A stretch of DNA of 64,000 nucleotides. It comes from Pedococcus dokdonensis (GTDB lineage: Bacteria > Actinomycetota > Actinomycetes > Actinomycetales > Dermatophilaceae). A program made the translations under genes and the position numbers. The notes beneath the pieces are model-generated. The model searched no databases. It saw nothing but the letters and a program-made list of their open reading frames with translations, and was not told the origin of the DNA. Positions 8,536-16,654 of this stretch are shown here, in pieces; the stretch's first letter is position 1, and each line of letters starts with the position of its first letter. Location of the stretch: NCBI RefSeq assembly GCF_900104525.1, contig NZ_LT629711.1:1116001-1180000 (forward strand). The letters run 5' to 3'.

Positions 8536-9582
8536 TCAGCCGCCGATGGCGGACATCGGGCGATCCGGTTGCACGAAGTCGGCCGAGCCGATGCCGTGCC
8601 CCGGCAGCTTGCGCCACATCTCGCCCTGCACCAGCGCGGCCAGCTCCTCGTCGCTCGCGCCTGCGCGCAACGGACCCAGCAGGTCGGTCTCCTTCTGGGA
8701 GAACAGGCAGTTGCGCACCTGGCCGTCCGCAGTGAGGCGGGTGCGGTCGCATGCTGCACAGAACGGCGCGCTCACGCTGGCGATGATGCCGACGGTGGTC
8801 GGTCCGCCGTTGACGAGGAAGAGCTCGGCCGGAGCGCTCCCCCGCTCCGCCGCCGGCAACGGCGTGAGCTCGAACCGCTCACTGAGGCGCTCACGGATCT
8901 CGTCGGCACCGATCATCGTCGAGGCGTCCCACCCGTGCTGCGCGTCGAGCGGCATCTGCTCGATGAACCTCAGCTCGTAGTCCCGGTCGAGGCACCACTG
9001 CAGGAGGTCGGCCACCGAGTGGTCGTTGATGCCGCGCATCGCGACGGCGTTGACCTTCACGGGGGTGAGCCCGGCCGCGGCAGCAGCCTTCAAGCCGAGC
9101 TCGACGTCGTGCAGCCGGTCGCGGCGGGTCAGGTCGGCGAACTCCTGCGGGTCGATCGTGTCGAGGCTGACGTTGACGCGGTCGAGCCCGGCATCGGCCA
9201 ACGGCTGGGCGAGGCGGTCGAGACCGATGCCGTTGGTGGTCATGGCGATGCGCGGGCGCGGCTCGAGCTCCGACACCCGGCGCACGACGTCGACCAGGGA
9301 CCGTCGCAGCAGCGGCTCTCCCCCGGTGAGCCGGATCTGCTGCACGCCGAGCCCGACGAAGATGCCGATCACCCGGACGAGCTCGTCGTCGGTCATCATC
9401 TCCGGCTTGGCCAGCCACGGCAGACCCTCGGCCGGCATGCAGTAGCGGCAGCGCAGGTTGCACCGGTCGGTGACCGAGACCCGCAGGTCGCGGGCCACCC
9501 GGCCGAGCTGGTCGGGCAGGCCGACCGTACCTGCTGGGGCGCGCGCGGCATCGCGCACGCTCGGGAAGGGTAGGCCGGTCAT
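8536..9582 (-). CDS. moaA: GTP 3',8-cyclase MoaA (molybdenum cofactor synthesis)
   Basis: A 348-residue radical SAM enzyme that rearranges GTP in the first step of molybdenum cofactor synthesis. The radical SAM cluster cysteines are Cys41, Cys45 and Cys48 (CNLRCRYC). A second cluster is formed by CAACDRTRL and the later NC in the C-terminal part. The sequence LTGGEPLLR and the terminal GG pair are also MoaA marks. It starts at ATG 9582, 7 bases after TAGGCT, so it is probably leaderless. No other moa or mog gene is in the window. It is divergent from the SURF1 gene. Confidence 0.95.
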   Translation of the reverse strand: MTGLPFPSVRDAARAPAGTVGLPDQLGRVARDLRVSVTDRCNLRCRYCMPAEGLPWLAKPEMMTDDELVRVIGIFVGLGVQQIRLTGGEPLLRRSLVDVVRRVSELEPRPRIAMTTNGIGLDRLAQPLADAGLDRVNVSLDTIDPQEFADLTRRDRLHDVELGLKAAAAAGLTPVKVNAVAMRGINDHSVADLLQWCLDRDYELRFIEQMPLDAQHGWDASTMIGADEIRERLSERFELTPLPAAERGSAPAELFLVNGGPTTVGIIASVSAPFCAACDRTRLTADGQVRNCLFSQKETDLLGPLRAGASDEELAALVQGEMWRKLPGHGIGSADFVQPDRPMSAIGG

Positions 9583-9589
9583 GACCCCT

Positions 9590-9608
9590 AGCCTAAGCCG
9601 GGTACCGT
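9590..9608. promoter_or_regulatory. Paired divergent leaderless promoters for moaA and SURF1
   Basis: Only 32 bases separate the two start codons. TAGGCT on the minus strand (9595-9590) lies 7 bases from the moaA ATG, and TACCGT on the plus strand (9603-9608) lies 6 bases from the SURF1 GTG. Each promoter's -35 region therefore lies inside the opposite gene. Confidence 0.55.
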
Positions 9609-9614
9609 GATCCG

Positions 9615-10424
9615 GTGGTCAGGGTGCTCACATCGCGTCGGTGGCTGGGCGCCCTCGCGGTCGCCCTCGCCTTCGCCGTCGCCGCATTCTTCCTCGGTCG
9701 GTGGCAGTGGCACCGCTACGAGGCCAAGTCGGCCAGGGCCGACCGGATCCACAGCCACTACGACGCGAAGCCCCAGCCCCTCGACGACGTCCTGGGCGCT
9801 TCGCCGATGCCCCTCGAGCGCGAGTGGACCAGGGTCACCATGCAGGGCCGGTATGCCGCCGACGAGACCCTGCTGGTCCGGAACCGTCCGTTCGACGGGG
9901 TCTACGGCTACGAGGTGCTGGTGCCCTTCGAGGAGGCCACGGGCCGGTCGGTGCTCGTGGACCGCGGCTGGGTGGCGAACGCCAAGAACGCGGAGACCCT
10001 GCCGGACGTGGTGCCCGCCCCCTCGGACGAGGTGACGGTGACCGGGTGGCTGCGCCGATCGGAGCCGTCGCTGGGCAAGAAGCTGCCGCAGGGTCAGGTG
10101 GCCAGCATCAACCTCGGCGAGGCGGGCGCGCAGTCCGGTCGCCAGTTCCTGGGCGCCTACGTGCTGCTCGAGGTGGAGCGCCGGTCCGACGGGACTGCGC
10201 CGGACCGCCCGACGGCCCTGGACGCACCGGACACCGACCTGGGGCCGCACCAGGCCTATGCCTTCCAGTGGTGGCTCGCCATGGTGGCCGGGTTCGTCCT
10301 CGTCTGGTTCGGGGCTCGGCGCGAGTACCGGGAGGGGCTGGAGCAGTCGTCGAGCGACGGTGCCGGGCCGCCCCGAGCGCCTCGTCCGAAGAAGGTCCGC
10401 ATCTGGGACGAGGAGGACGGCTGA
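9615..10424 (+). CDS. SURF1 family protein
   Basis: A 269-residue membrane protein of the SURF1 family, which helps assemble cytochrome c oxidase. There is one membrane helix near residues 9-29 and a second near residues 212-232 (WWLAMVAGFVLVWFG), with an extracellular domain between them. Family signs include GRWQWHRYE after the first helix, DRGWVA in the middle, and YAFQWWL before the second helix. The start GTG 9615 is 6 bases after TACCGT. It converges with an ABC exporter gene. Heme A synthesis genes are elsewhere in this window. Confidence 0.88.
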   Translation: MVRVLTSRRWLGALAVALAFAVAAFFLGRWQWHRYEAKSARADRIHSHYDAKPQPLDDVLGASPMPLEREWTRVTMQGRYAADETLLVRNRPFDGVYGYEVLVPFEEATGRSVLVDRGWVANAKNAETLPDVVPAPSDEVTVTGWLRRSEPSLGKKLPQGQVASINLGEAGAQSGRQFLGAYVLLEVERRSDGTAPDRPTALDAPDTDLGPHQAYAFQWWLAMVAGFVLVWFGARREYREGLEQSSSDGAGPPRAPRPKKVRIWDEEDG

Positions 10425-10430
10425 TCCCGG

Positions 10431-10445
10431 GGCGGGTCGCCCGCC
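10431..10445. terminator. Short hairpin between convergent SURF1 and ABC exporter genes
   Basis: GGCGGG (10431-10436) and CCCGCC (10440-10445) form a 6-bp GC stem with a 3-base loop, inside the 28-base gap between two converging stop codons. It is a plausible bidirectional terminator, but short GC palindromes are frequent in this genome. Confidence 0.35.
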
Positions 10446-10452
10446 GCGCGGC

Positions 10453-12339
10453 TCAGGCCGGCACGTCGGTGCTGCGGTGCTCCTGCTCGGCGAACTGGGT
10501 GGTGTAGAGGTCGTTGTAGAGACCGCCCCGCTCGAGCAGCTCGTGGTGGGTGCCGCGCTCGACGATGCGCCCCTTGTCGACGACCAGGATCTGGTCGGCG
10601 CCCCGCACGGTCGACAGCCGGTGGGCGATGACAATCGCCGTGCGGCCCTCGAGGGCGGTGTCGAGAGCCCGCTGGACCGCCGCCTCCGACTCGCTGTCGA
10701 GGTGGGCAGTCGCCTCGTCGAGGACGATCAGCCCCGGTCCCTTGAGGAGCAGCCGGGCCAGGGCCAGGCGCTGCTTCTCGCCGCCCGACAGGCGGTGACC
10801 CCGGTCGCCGACCACCGTGTCGAGGCCCTCGGGCAGCGACCCGACCAGCGACCAGACCTGCGCGGCTTCGAGGGCAGCGACCAGCTCGTCGTCGCTGGCG
10901 TCGGGCGCGGCGTAGAGCAGGTTGGCGCGGATGGTGTCGTGGAACAGGTGCGCCTCCTGCGTCACCATGCCCACGGTCTGGGTCACCGACTCCAGGGTCG
11001 CCTCGCGCAGGTCGAGCCCGTTGAGCCGGACCGACCCGGTGGACGGGTCGTAGAGGCGGGCCAGCAGCGAGGTGATGGTGGACTTGCCGGCGCCACTCGG
11101 GCCCACAAGGGCGACGAGCTGGCCGGGCTCGGCGGTGAAGCGCACGTCGCGCAGCACGACTCCCCCGCCCTTGCGGTCACCGGTGGCGACGCTCTCGAGC
11201 GAGGCCAGCGACACCTCGTCGGCGGACGGGTAGCGGAACGACACACCCGACAGCTCGACCCGCACCGGTCCGGCCGGCACCGGGCGTGCGTCGGGCTGCT
11301 CGGTCACGAGCGGGTGCAGGTCGAGCACCTCGAAGACCCGCTCGAACGACACGAGGGCAGTCATCACGTCGACGCGGACGTTGGAGAGCGACGTCAGCGG
11401 CCCGTAGAGACGGGCGAGCAGCGCGGTCAGGGCCAGCAGGGTGCCGACCGTCAGTGAGCCGCCGACGGCCATCAGCCCACCGAAGCCGTAGACCATCGCG
11501 GTCGCCAGCGACGCGACGAGCGTGAGGGCCACGAAGAAGATGCTGCGGTTGAGGGCGATCTTGACACCCATGTCGCGCACCCCCGCCGCCTGCGCGGCAT
11601 ACTCACGGTCTTCTCGGCGAGGCTCGCCGAAGAGCTTCACGAGGAGCGCACCGGCGACGTTGAACCGCTCGGTCATGCGGGAGCCGAGGTCGGCGTTGAG
11701 ACCCATCTGGGCATGGGTCAGCCCGGCGAGCCGCCGGCCCATCAACCGGGCCGGCAGCAGGAAGAACGGCACCAGGGCCAGGGACGCGAGGGTGAGCTGC
11801 CAGGAGAGCGTGGCCATCGTGACGATGATGAGGACCAGCGAGACGACGTTGCTGACGACGCTGGAGAGCACCGAGGTGAAGGCCTGCTGGGCACCGATCA
11901 CGTCACTGTTGAGCCGGCTGACCAGGGCGCCGGTCTGGGCCCGGGTGAAGAAGGCGATCGGCTGGCGCAGCACGTGGGAGAACACCTCGGTGCGCAAGGC
12001 GTAGATCAATCCCTCCCCGATCCGGCTGGAGAACCAGCGCTCGACGAGGGTGAGCGCGCCGCTGACCACGGCGAGCGCCGCGACCACGAGCGACAGCTCG
12101 ATCACGACACCGCGGTCCCGGGGCGTGATGCCCTTGTCGATCAGCTCCTTGAGCAGCAGCGGGGTGGCCACGACGAGGGCCGAGTCGATGATGACCAGCA
12201 CCAGGAAGAGCCCGATCTCGCGCCGGAACGGCCGGGCGTAGGAGGCGACCCGGCGCGCGGTGCCCGGCGCCAGCTTGCGGTCCTTGACCGAGTCGTCACG
12301 GGTGAGCGACCGCATCGCCATCCAGCCTGAATGGCTCAC
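10453..12339 (-). CDS. ABC exporter, fused permease and ATPase
   Basis: A 628-residue half-transporter with an N-terminal six-helix membrane domain (about residues 35-340) followed by an ATPase domain. The ATPase part shows Walker A GPSGAGKST, the signature LSGGEKQRLALARLLL and Walker B LIVLDEATAHLD. This is the MsbA/MdlB type, which works as a dimer to export lipids, drugs or peptides; the substrate cannot be told. I use GTG 12339, preceded by AGGAG at about 10 bases; ATG codons at 12321 and 12315 are alternatives. It stands alone, upstream and downstream genes being unrelated. Confidence 0.9.
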   Translation of the reverse strand: MSHSGWMAMRSLTRDDSVKDRKLAPGTARRVASYARPFRREIGLFLVLVIIDSALVVATPLLLKELIDKGITPRDRGVVIELSLVVAALAVVSGALTLVERWFSSRIGEGLIYALRTEVFSHVLRQPIAFFTRAQTGALVSRLNSDVIGAQQAFTSVLSSVVSNVVSLVLIIVTMATLSWQLTLASLALVPFFLLPARLMGRRLAGLTHAQMGLNADLGSRMTERFNVAGALLVKLFGEPRREDREYAAQAAGVRDMGVKIALNRSIFFVALTLVASLATAMVYGFGGLMAVGGSLTVGTLLALTALLARLYGPLTSLSNVRVDVMTALVSFERVFEVLDLHPLVTEQPDARPVPAGPVRVELSGVSFRYPSADEVSLASLESVATGDRKGGGVVLRDVRFTAEPGQLVALVGPSGAGKSTITSLLARLYDPSTGSVRLNGLDLREATLESVTQTVGMVTQEAHLFHDTIRANLLYAAPDASDDELVAALEAAQVWSLVGSLPEGLDTVVGDRGHRLSGGEKQRLALARLLLKGPGLIVLDEATAHLDSESEAAVQRALDTALEGRTAIVIAHRLSTVRGADQILVVDKGRIVERGTHHELLERGGLYNDLYTTQFAEQEHRSTDVPA

Positions 12340-12466
12340 GGTGCCTCGCTCCTGTTCATCGCGGTGTCTCTCCTGCTCACGGGCGTGGAACGCCTCCCGG
12401 ACGGGGACGCATTCCCATCATGCGGGCCGCCACCGACATTGCGCCGAGCACGGAACCTCGGACGGG

Positions 12467-13252
12467 TCAGCCGGCCTTGGTCGCGATGCCGTGCAGGAGG
12501 CGGCCCTGGGCCGCGCGCTCCCGCCGTAGCTGGGCGTCCCGGTCCGACCCCACCGCACTGCGCAGCAGGGGCTTCAGCTCGCGGAGGGCTCCGTCGGGTG
12601 CCGCGAGGAGGGCGGCCACCAGGTCGGCGGTGGTCGCCTCGAGGGCCTCGAGTGGCACGGCGACGTTGGCCAGTCCGATGGCCACCGCCTCGGCAGCACC
12701 CACGAAGCGCCCCGTGGCACAGATCTCCAGGGCCCGGGACAGGCCCACCAGCGACACCAGCGGTCCGGTGCCGCCCAGGTCGGGCACCAGCCCGAGCGAC
12801 GTCTCGCGCATCGCCAGCTGCACGTCCTCGGCCACGACCCTCAGGTCGGCCGCGAGGGCGAGCTGGAAGCCGGCGCCGATCGCATGTCCCTGCACGGCGG
12901 CCACGACCACGGCCGGCACCTCGGCCCACGCGGAGAAGCCGCGCTGGAACCCCTCGATGGTGTCCGCAGCCTCCTCGGCACTCCCGGCCGCCATCGCGAC
13001 CATGTCCGTCTCCCCCGGCACGCCGCCCGGGGCGAGCATGGCGCGGTCGAGCCCCGCCGAGAACGACTGGCCCTCGCCGCGCAGCACGACGACCCGCACG
13101 TCGGGGTCGAGGGTGGTGGCCAGGTCGGCCAGCGCGAGCCAGAGGCTGGGCGTCTGGGCGTTGCGGCGCGCCGCGTTGGTCAGCGTCACGGTGAGGACGG
13201 CGCCGTCGCGGGCGACGGACAGGTGCGGGTGGGGCTGGGCTGGGTCGGTCAC
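12467..13252 (-). CDS. Enoyl-CoA hydratase/isomerase family protein
   Basis: A 261-residue crotonase-fold protein. It has the oxyanion-hole stretches of the family (around GEGQSFSAGLD near residue 60 and GHAIGAGFQLALAADLRV near residue 118) and ETSLGLVPDLGGT, which carries the glutamate used by hydratases. The exact acyl-CoA substrate is not known. It starts at GTG 13252, whose bases overlap the stop of the sirohydrochlorin chelatase gene (GTGA), so it is the last member of the sulfate-assimilation operon. Its link to sulfur metabolism is not obvious and may only be a shared transcript. Confidence 0.88.
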   Translation of the reverse strand: MTDPAQPHPHLSVARDGAVLTVTLTNAARRNAQTPSLWLALADLATTLDPDVRVVVLRGEGQSFSAGLDRAMLAPGGVPGETDMVAMAAGSAEEAADTIEGFQRGFSAWAEVPAVVVAAVQGHAIGAGFQLALAADLRVVAEDVQLAMRETSLGLVPDLGGTGPLVSLVGLSRALEICATGRFVGAAEAVAIGLANVAVPLEALEATTADLVAALLAAPDGALRELKPLLRSAVGSDRDAQLRRERAAQGRLLHGIATKAG

Positions 13253-13953
13253 GCGGGCAGGCTATCCGCACGCTCGAGCACCAGCTGCGCAGCGGCCGAG
13301 GTGTGCGCCAACGCGCCCGGCACCATCGACACCCCGGCCCGACCACACTGCTGGGCCATCCGGTCGCGCAGGATCCCCTCGGCCACCATGAAGGACACCG
13401 CGACGGTGCGCTCGACCTCGTCGGGCAGCCGACGCAGCACCTGCTCGAGCGTGGAGCCGCCGTCGAGCGCCGCCACCCCCCACGGCCCCCAGCCGTCGCG
13501 CGGGTGGTCGGCGATGGTGTGGCCCACGGTCGCGACGGCCGCGCTGTCACTGGAGCCCGCGGCATACAGGAGCACGGCGGTGGTGGGGTCGGGCTCGATG
13601 CCCTCGGCGGCCAGCAGCTCCTCGGCGGCGTCGAGCAGGAGCTCGTGCGGACCCAACGGCGGCGCGAGGGCGACCGACGCCCCGGACGCGCTGGTCAGCT
13701 CGTCGACCGCGGCGGGCACGTCGACCTTCGCGTGGTAAGCCGGTGTCACCAGCACCGGGACCACGACCACGTGGTCGCCGAGGTCGGCTCCGGCCTCCCG
13801 CGCGTTGGGTCCGTGGTGGTCGAGGTATGCGGTGTGGACCGTGCGGTGCGGCGCCAGCTCGCGCACGTGGGAGGCGAGCGTCTCCACGCCCTGGGCGTGT
13901 CTGGGGTCGGGCGAGCCGTGGGCCAGCAGGACGATGTCGGCGTCGGTGGTCAC
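13249..13953 (-). CDS. Sirohydrochlorin chelatase (CbiX/SirB type)
   Basis: A 234-residue protein beginning IVLLAHGSPDPRH, the CbiX/SirB signature, followed by VVVVPVLVTPAYHAKVDVP containing the metal-binding histidine. The length fits a protein with two tandem chelatase halves. It would insert Fe into sirohydrochlorin to make siroheme, the cofactor of the sulfite reductase encoded in the same operon; a cobalt chelatase role is possible but no cobalamin genes are nearby. It starts at GTG 13953 and overlaps both neighbours by 4 bases. Confidence 0.88.
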   Translation of the reverse strand: MTTDADIVLLAHGSPDPRHAQGVETLASHVRELAPHRTVHTAYLDHHGPNAREAGADLGDHVVVVPVLVTPAYHAKVDVPAAVDELTSASGASVALAPPLGPHELLLDAAEELLAAEGIEPDPTTAVLLYAAGSSDSAAVATVGHTIADHPRDGWGPWGVAALDGGSTLEQVLRRLPDEVERTVAVSFMVAEGILRDRMAQQCGRAGVSMVPGALAHTSAAAQLVLERADSLPA

Positions 13954-15296
13954 GCGGTGACGCTACTCCCCGCGAGGTCACCGAGCTGCTCGCGCAGGGC
14001 GACAACCTCACCGACCACGACCACCGCTGGCGCCCGTACGCCTGCCAGCTCGGCGTCGCGAGCAGCGGTGGCGAGGGTGGTGGTGGTCGTGCGCTGCTCG
14101 GGCGTCCAGCCGCGCTCGACCAGGGCCACCGGCGTGTCGGCCGGTCGGCCCGCGTCGATCAGGGCTGCGGCGGTCTCCCCGAGCCGGCTGACGCCCATCA
14201 GCAGCACGAGGGTCGCGTCGGGAGCCGCATCGGCCGCAGCGGCCAGCACGTGCTCCGCGCCCTCGTGGGCGGACGCGACGACGAACGACGCTGCCACCCC
14301 ACGGTGGGTGACCGGGATGCCCGCGGCCGCCGGCACGGAGACGGCCGACGTCACCCCGGGCACGACCTCGACGGCCACTCCGTTCGCCAGGCAGTGCAGG
14401 GCCTCCTCGCCACCGCGACCCAGGACGAACGGGTCGCCGCCCTTGAGGCGCACCACCCGCTTGCCGAGCCGTGCGTGGTGGACGAGCAGCTCGTTGATCC
14501 GCTCCTGGCTGACCGGGTGGTTGCCCGGGGTCTTTCCCACGTCGACGACCTCGACGTCGGCCCCGAGCGTGGCCAACAGTCCCCGCGGTCCGAGCCGGTC
14601 GGTGACCACCACGTCGGCCGCGGCCAGCAGGGCTCGCCCCCGCACCGTGATGAGGTCGTCGGCGCCGGGTCCACCCCCGACCAGGGCGACGCGACCGACG
14701 GTGGGCGTCCCCGCGCCGCTCGCGGGCGTGGCTCGCCGGAGCCGTCGCACCGGCAGTGTCCCGCTGTCGAGTGCCGCGAGCACCGCATCCCGGACGGCGC
14801 TCGCCCGCCGGGGGTCCCCGCCGGCGGTCACCGCCACGGTCAGGCCCTCGCTGGCGGTGCCGACCGCGCCGCGAGCCACGGCTGGGGTCCAAGCCGTCGA
14901 GGCGGTCGCGTCGTCGGCCCGGACGCACCAGATGCGGGCCGCCTCGGCCTCGCGGGCCACCTGGTCGTCGACGGAGCGCTCCCCCGTCGCCGTGTGCACC
15001 AGCCACGCAGGGTCGAAGACCTGCTCCACCGCCGACTCTGAAGAGTTGTCCGCGTCAGGGGCCGGACGATCCTTCAGAGTCAGGTCGCCGGGCAGGTAGT
15101 CGCGTTCGTGCCAGGTGAGGGCGCCGCCCGCGACCAGCGCGCCGAGGTCCTCGCAGAGGAAGGGGGCGATGACCTCGACCGCGGCCCCCGCCTCGACCAG
15201 GCCACTGGCCCGCCGGGCGGCGACGGGACCACCACCGACGACGACGGCGCGACGGCCGGTGAGGTCGAGGGTCAGCGGGTAGGACGGCGAGCCCAT
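13950..15296 (-). CDS. cysG: Siroheme synthase CysG (precorrin-2 dehydrogenase/uroporphyrinogen-III methyltransferase)
   Basis: A 448-residue two-domain enzyme. The N-terminal part (residues 1 to about 180) is a Rossmann domain with VVVGGGPVAARRASGL, which oxidises precorrin-2. The C-terminal part (from about residue 200) is the SAM-dependent methyltransferase, with LVGGGPGADDLITVRG, VVTDRL, RLKGGDPFVLGRGGEE and VVPGVTSAVSVPAAAGIP. With CbiX downstream as iron chelatase, this supplies siroheme for sulfite reductase. The ATG at 15296 overlaps the cysN stop by one base. Oddly, an insert of about 22 residues (TLKDRPAPDADNSSESAVEQ region) interrupts the N-terminal domain between GDL and AWLVHTATG, where homologues I recall run straight through. 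The insert contains a 10-bp inverted repeat. Confidence 0.92.
   Translation of the reverse strand: MGSPSYPLTLDLTGRRAVVVGGGPVAARRASGLVEAGAAVEVIAPFLCEDLGALVAGGALTWHERDYLPGDLTLKDRPAPDADNSSESAVEQVFDPAWLVHTATGERSVDDQVAREAEAARIWCVRADDATASTAWTPAVARGAVGTASEGLTVAVTAGGDPRRASAVRDAVLAALDSGTLPVRRLRRATPASGAGTPTVGRVALVGGGPGADDLITVRGRALLAAADVVVTDRLGPRGLLATLGADVEVVDVGKTPGNHPVSQERINELLVHHARLGKRVVRLKGGDPFVLGRGGEEALHCLANGVAVEVVPGVTSAVSVPAAAGIPVTHRGVAASFVVASAHEGAEHVLAAAADAAPDATLVLLMGVSRLGETAAALIDAGRPADTPVALVERGWTPEQRTTTTTLATAARDAELAGVRAPAVVVVGEVVALREQLGDLAGSSVTA
15034..15081. repeat. 48-base inverted-repeat insert inside cysG
   Basis: GACTCTGAAG (15034-15043) and CTTCAGAGTC (15072-15081) are perfect 10-bp inverted repeats separated by 28 bases. 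The whole element is 48 bases, a multiple of three, and keeps the cysG frame open. It coincides with the extra residues in the CysG Rossmann domain. By hand count 27 of 46 bases in the central block are G or C, lower than the surrounding coding sequence, and it uses codons such as GAT, CGT, TCT and TCA that are rare in neighbours. I saw no second copy in the window. Confidence 0.7.
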
Positions 15297-16654
15297 CAGA
15301 TGCCCTCGCCGACGCTGCGGTCGGGTGCGTCGGCCATGCCCGCGGCGAGGGTCGAGCCGTCGGCGTCGTCGATGAGGAGGAAGGCGCCGGTGCGGCGCAA
15401 CGTGCGGTAGTCGTCGATCGCGACGTCCTCTGCCAGACGCAGCCGGACGCGGCCGATCGCGTTGAGGGCGAGGCCGTCGGGGGCGGTGCGCTGCTCCATG
15501 GTCATGATGTCGAGCTGGTCCACGATGTCGTCGACCAGGGCTCGCACGGTGCGGGTGCCGACGCGCAGCAGGACCCGATCGCGCTGTCGCAGCGGCCGCT
15601 CCGACAGGACCGCCACGGTGCCGGACAGGTTGCGGGTCGTCAGTCCCGGGTCGCTGGCAGCGGCCACGAGGTCTCCGCGCGAGACGTCGATGTCGTCGGC
15701 CAGCCGCAGCACCACGGACTGTGGTGCGAAGGCGACCTCGAGCGACTCCAGCGAGCCATCCGCTCGGGCCCGGTCGATCCCGGCCACCGTCGTCCGCCGG
15801 CCGCCCGGGAGCACCGTCACCTCGTCGCCCGGGCGCACGACCCCCGAAGCCAGTCGTCCGGCATACCCACGGTAGTCGCGGTGGTCGGCGCTCTGCGGTC
15901 GGATGACGTACTGCACCGGCAGGCGCAAGGGCTGGGCAGACGGGTCGGTGCCGACCGGCACGGTCTCGAGGTGCTCCAGCAAGGTGGGACCGGCGTACCA
16001 GCCGGCTCGGTCGCTGCGGTCCACGACGTTGTCGCCGAACAGCGCCGAGACGGGCACTGCGACGACGTCGTCGATGCCGAATCGCGTTGCATGACGGGCG
16101 AACTCGGCGACGATCTCGTCGAAGCGCTCCCGCGACCAGTCGACCAGGTCCATCTTGTTGACGGCGACTGCGACGTGGCGCACGCCGAGCAGCCCGGTCA
16201 CGGCGAGGTGGCGACGGGTCTGCTCGACGACCCCGTGGCGGGCGTCGATGAGGATGAGGGCGAGCTCGGCGGTCGAGGCTCCGGTGACCATGTTGCGGGT
16301 GTACTGCACGTGACCGGGGGTGTCGGCCAGCACGTAGGAGCGGGTGGCCGTGGAGAAGTAGCGGTAGGCGACGTCGATCGTGATGCCCTGCTCGCGCTCG
16401 GCCCGGAGCCCGTCGGTCAGCAGCGCCAGGTCGGCGGCGTCGAGGCCCCGCTCGCGGCTGACCCGCTCGACCGCGTCGAGCTGGTCGGCCAGCACCGACT
16501 TGGTGTCGTAGAGGAGCCGGCCCACCAGGGTCGACTTGCCGTCGTCGACCGAGCCCGCCGTCGCGAGGCGGAGGAGGTCGTGGCGGGGTGCAGGCGCGGA
16601 GGCGTCGGCGGGGGCGGTGGTCACGGCAGCACCAACCTCGTGGGTCGTGGTCAT
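15296..16654 (-). CDS. cysN: Sulfate adenylyltransferase subunit 1 (GTPase) CysN
   Basis: A 452-residue GTPase subunit of ATP sulfurylase, related to elongation factor Tu. The P-loop is AGSVDDGKST (residues 33-42), followed by DTPGHVQYTRNM and NKMDLVDWS as switch II and the guanine-specificity motif. With CysD it activates sulfate to adenosine phosphosulfate, using GTP hydrolysis to drive the reaction. No APS kinase (CysC) domain is attached, which agrees with direct reduction of APS by the neighbouring CysH. The ATG at 16654 overlaps the cysD stop codon by one base. Confidence 0.95.
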   Translation of the reverse strand: MTTTHEVGAAVTTAPADASAPAPRHDLLRLATAGSVDDGKSTLVGRLLYDTKSVLADQLDAVERVSRERGLDAADLALLTDGLRAEREQGITIDVAYRYFSTATRSYVLADTPGHVQYTRNMVTGASTAELALILIDARHGVVEQTRRHLAVTGLLGVRHVAVAVNKMDLVDWSRERFDEIVAEFARHATRFGIDDVVAVPVSALFGDNVVDRSDRAGWYAGPTLLEHLETVPVGTDPSAQPLRLPVQYVIRPQSADHRDYRGYAGRLASGVVRPGDEVTVLPGGRRTTVAGIDRARADGSLESLEVAFAPQSVVLRLADDIDVSRGDLVAAASDPGLTTRNLSGTVAVLSERPLRQRDRVLLRVGTRTVRALVDDIVDQLDIMTMEQRTAPDGLALNAIGRVRLRLAEDVAIDDYRTLRRTGAFLLIDDADGSTLAAGMADAPDRSVGEGI

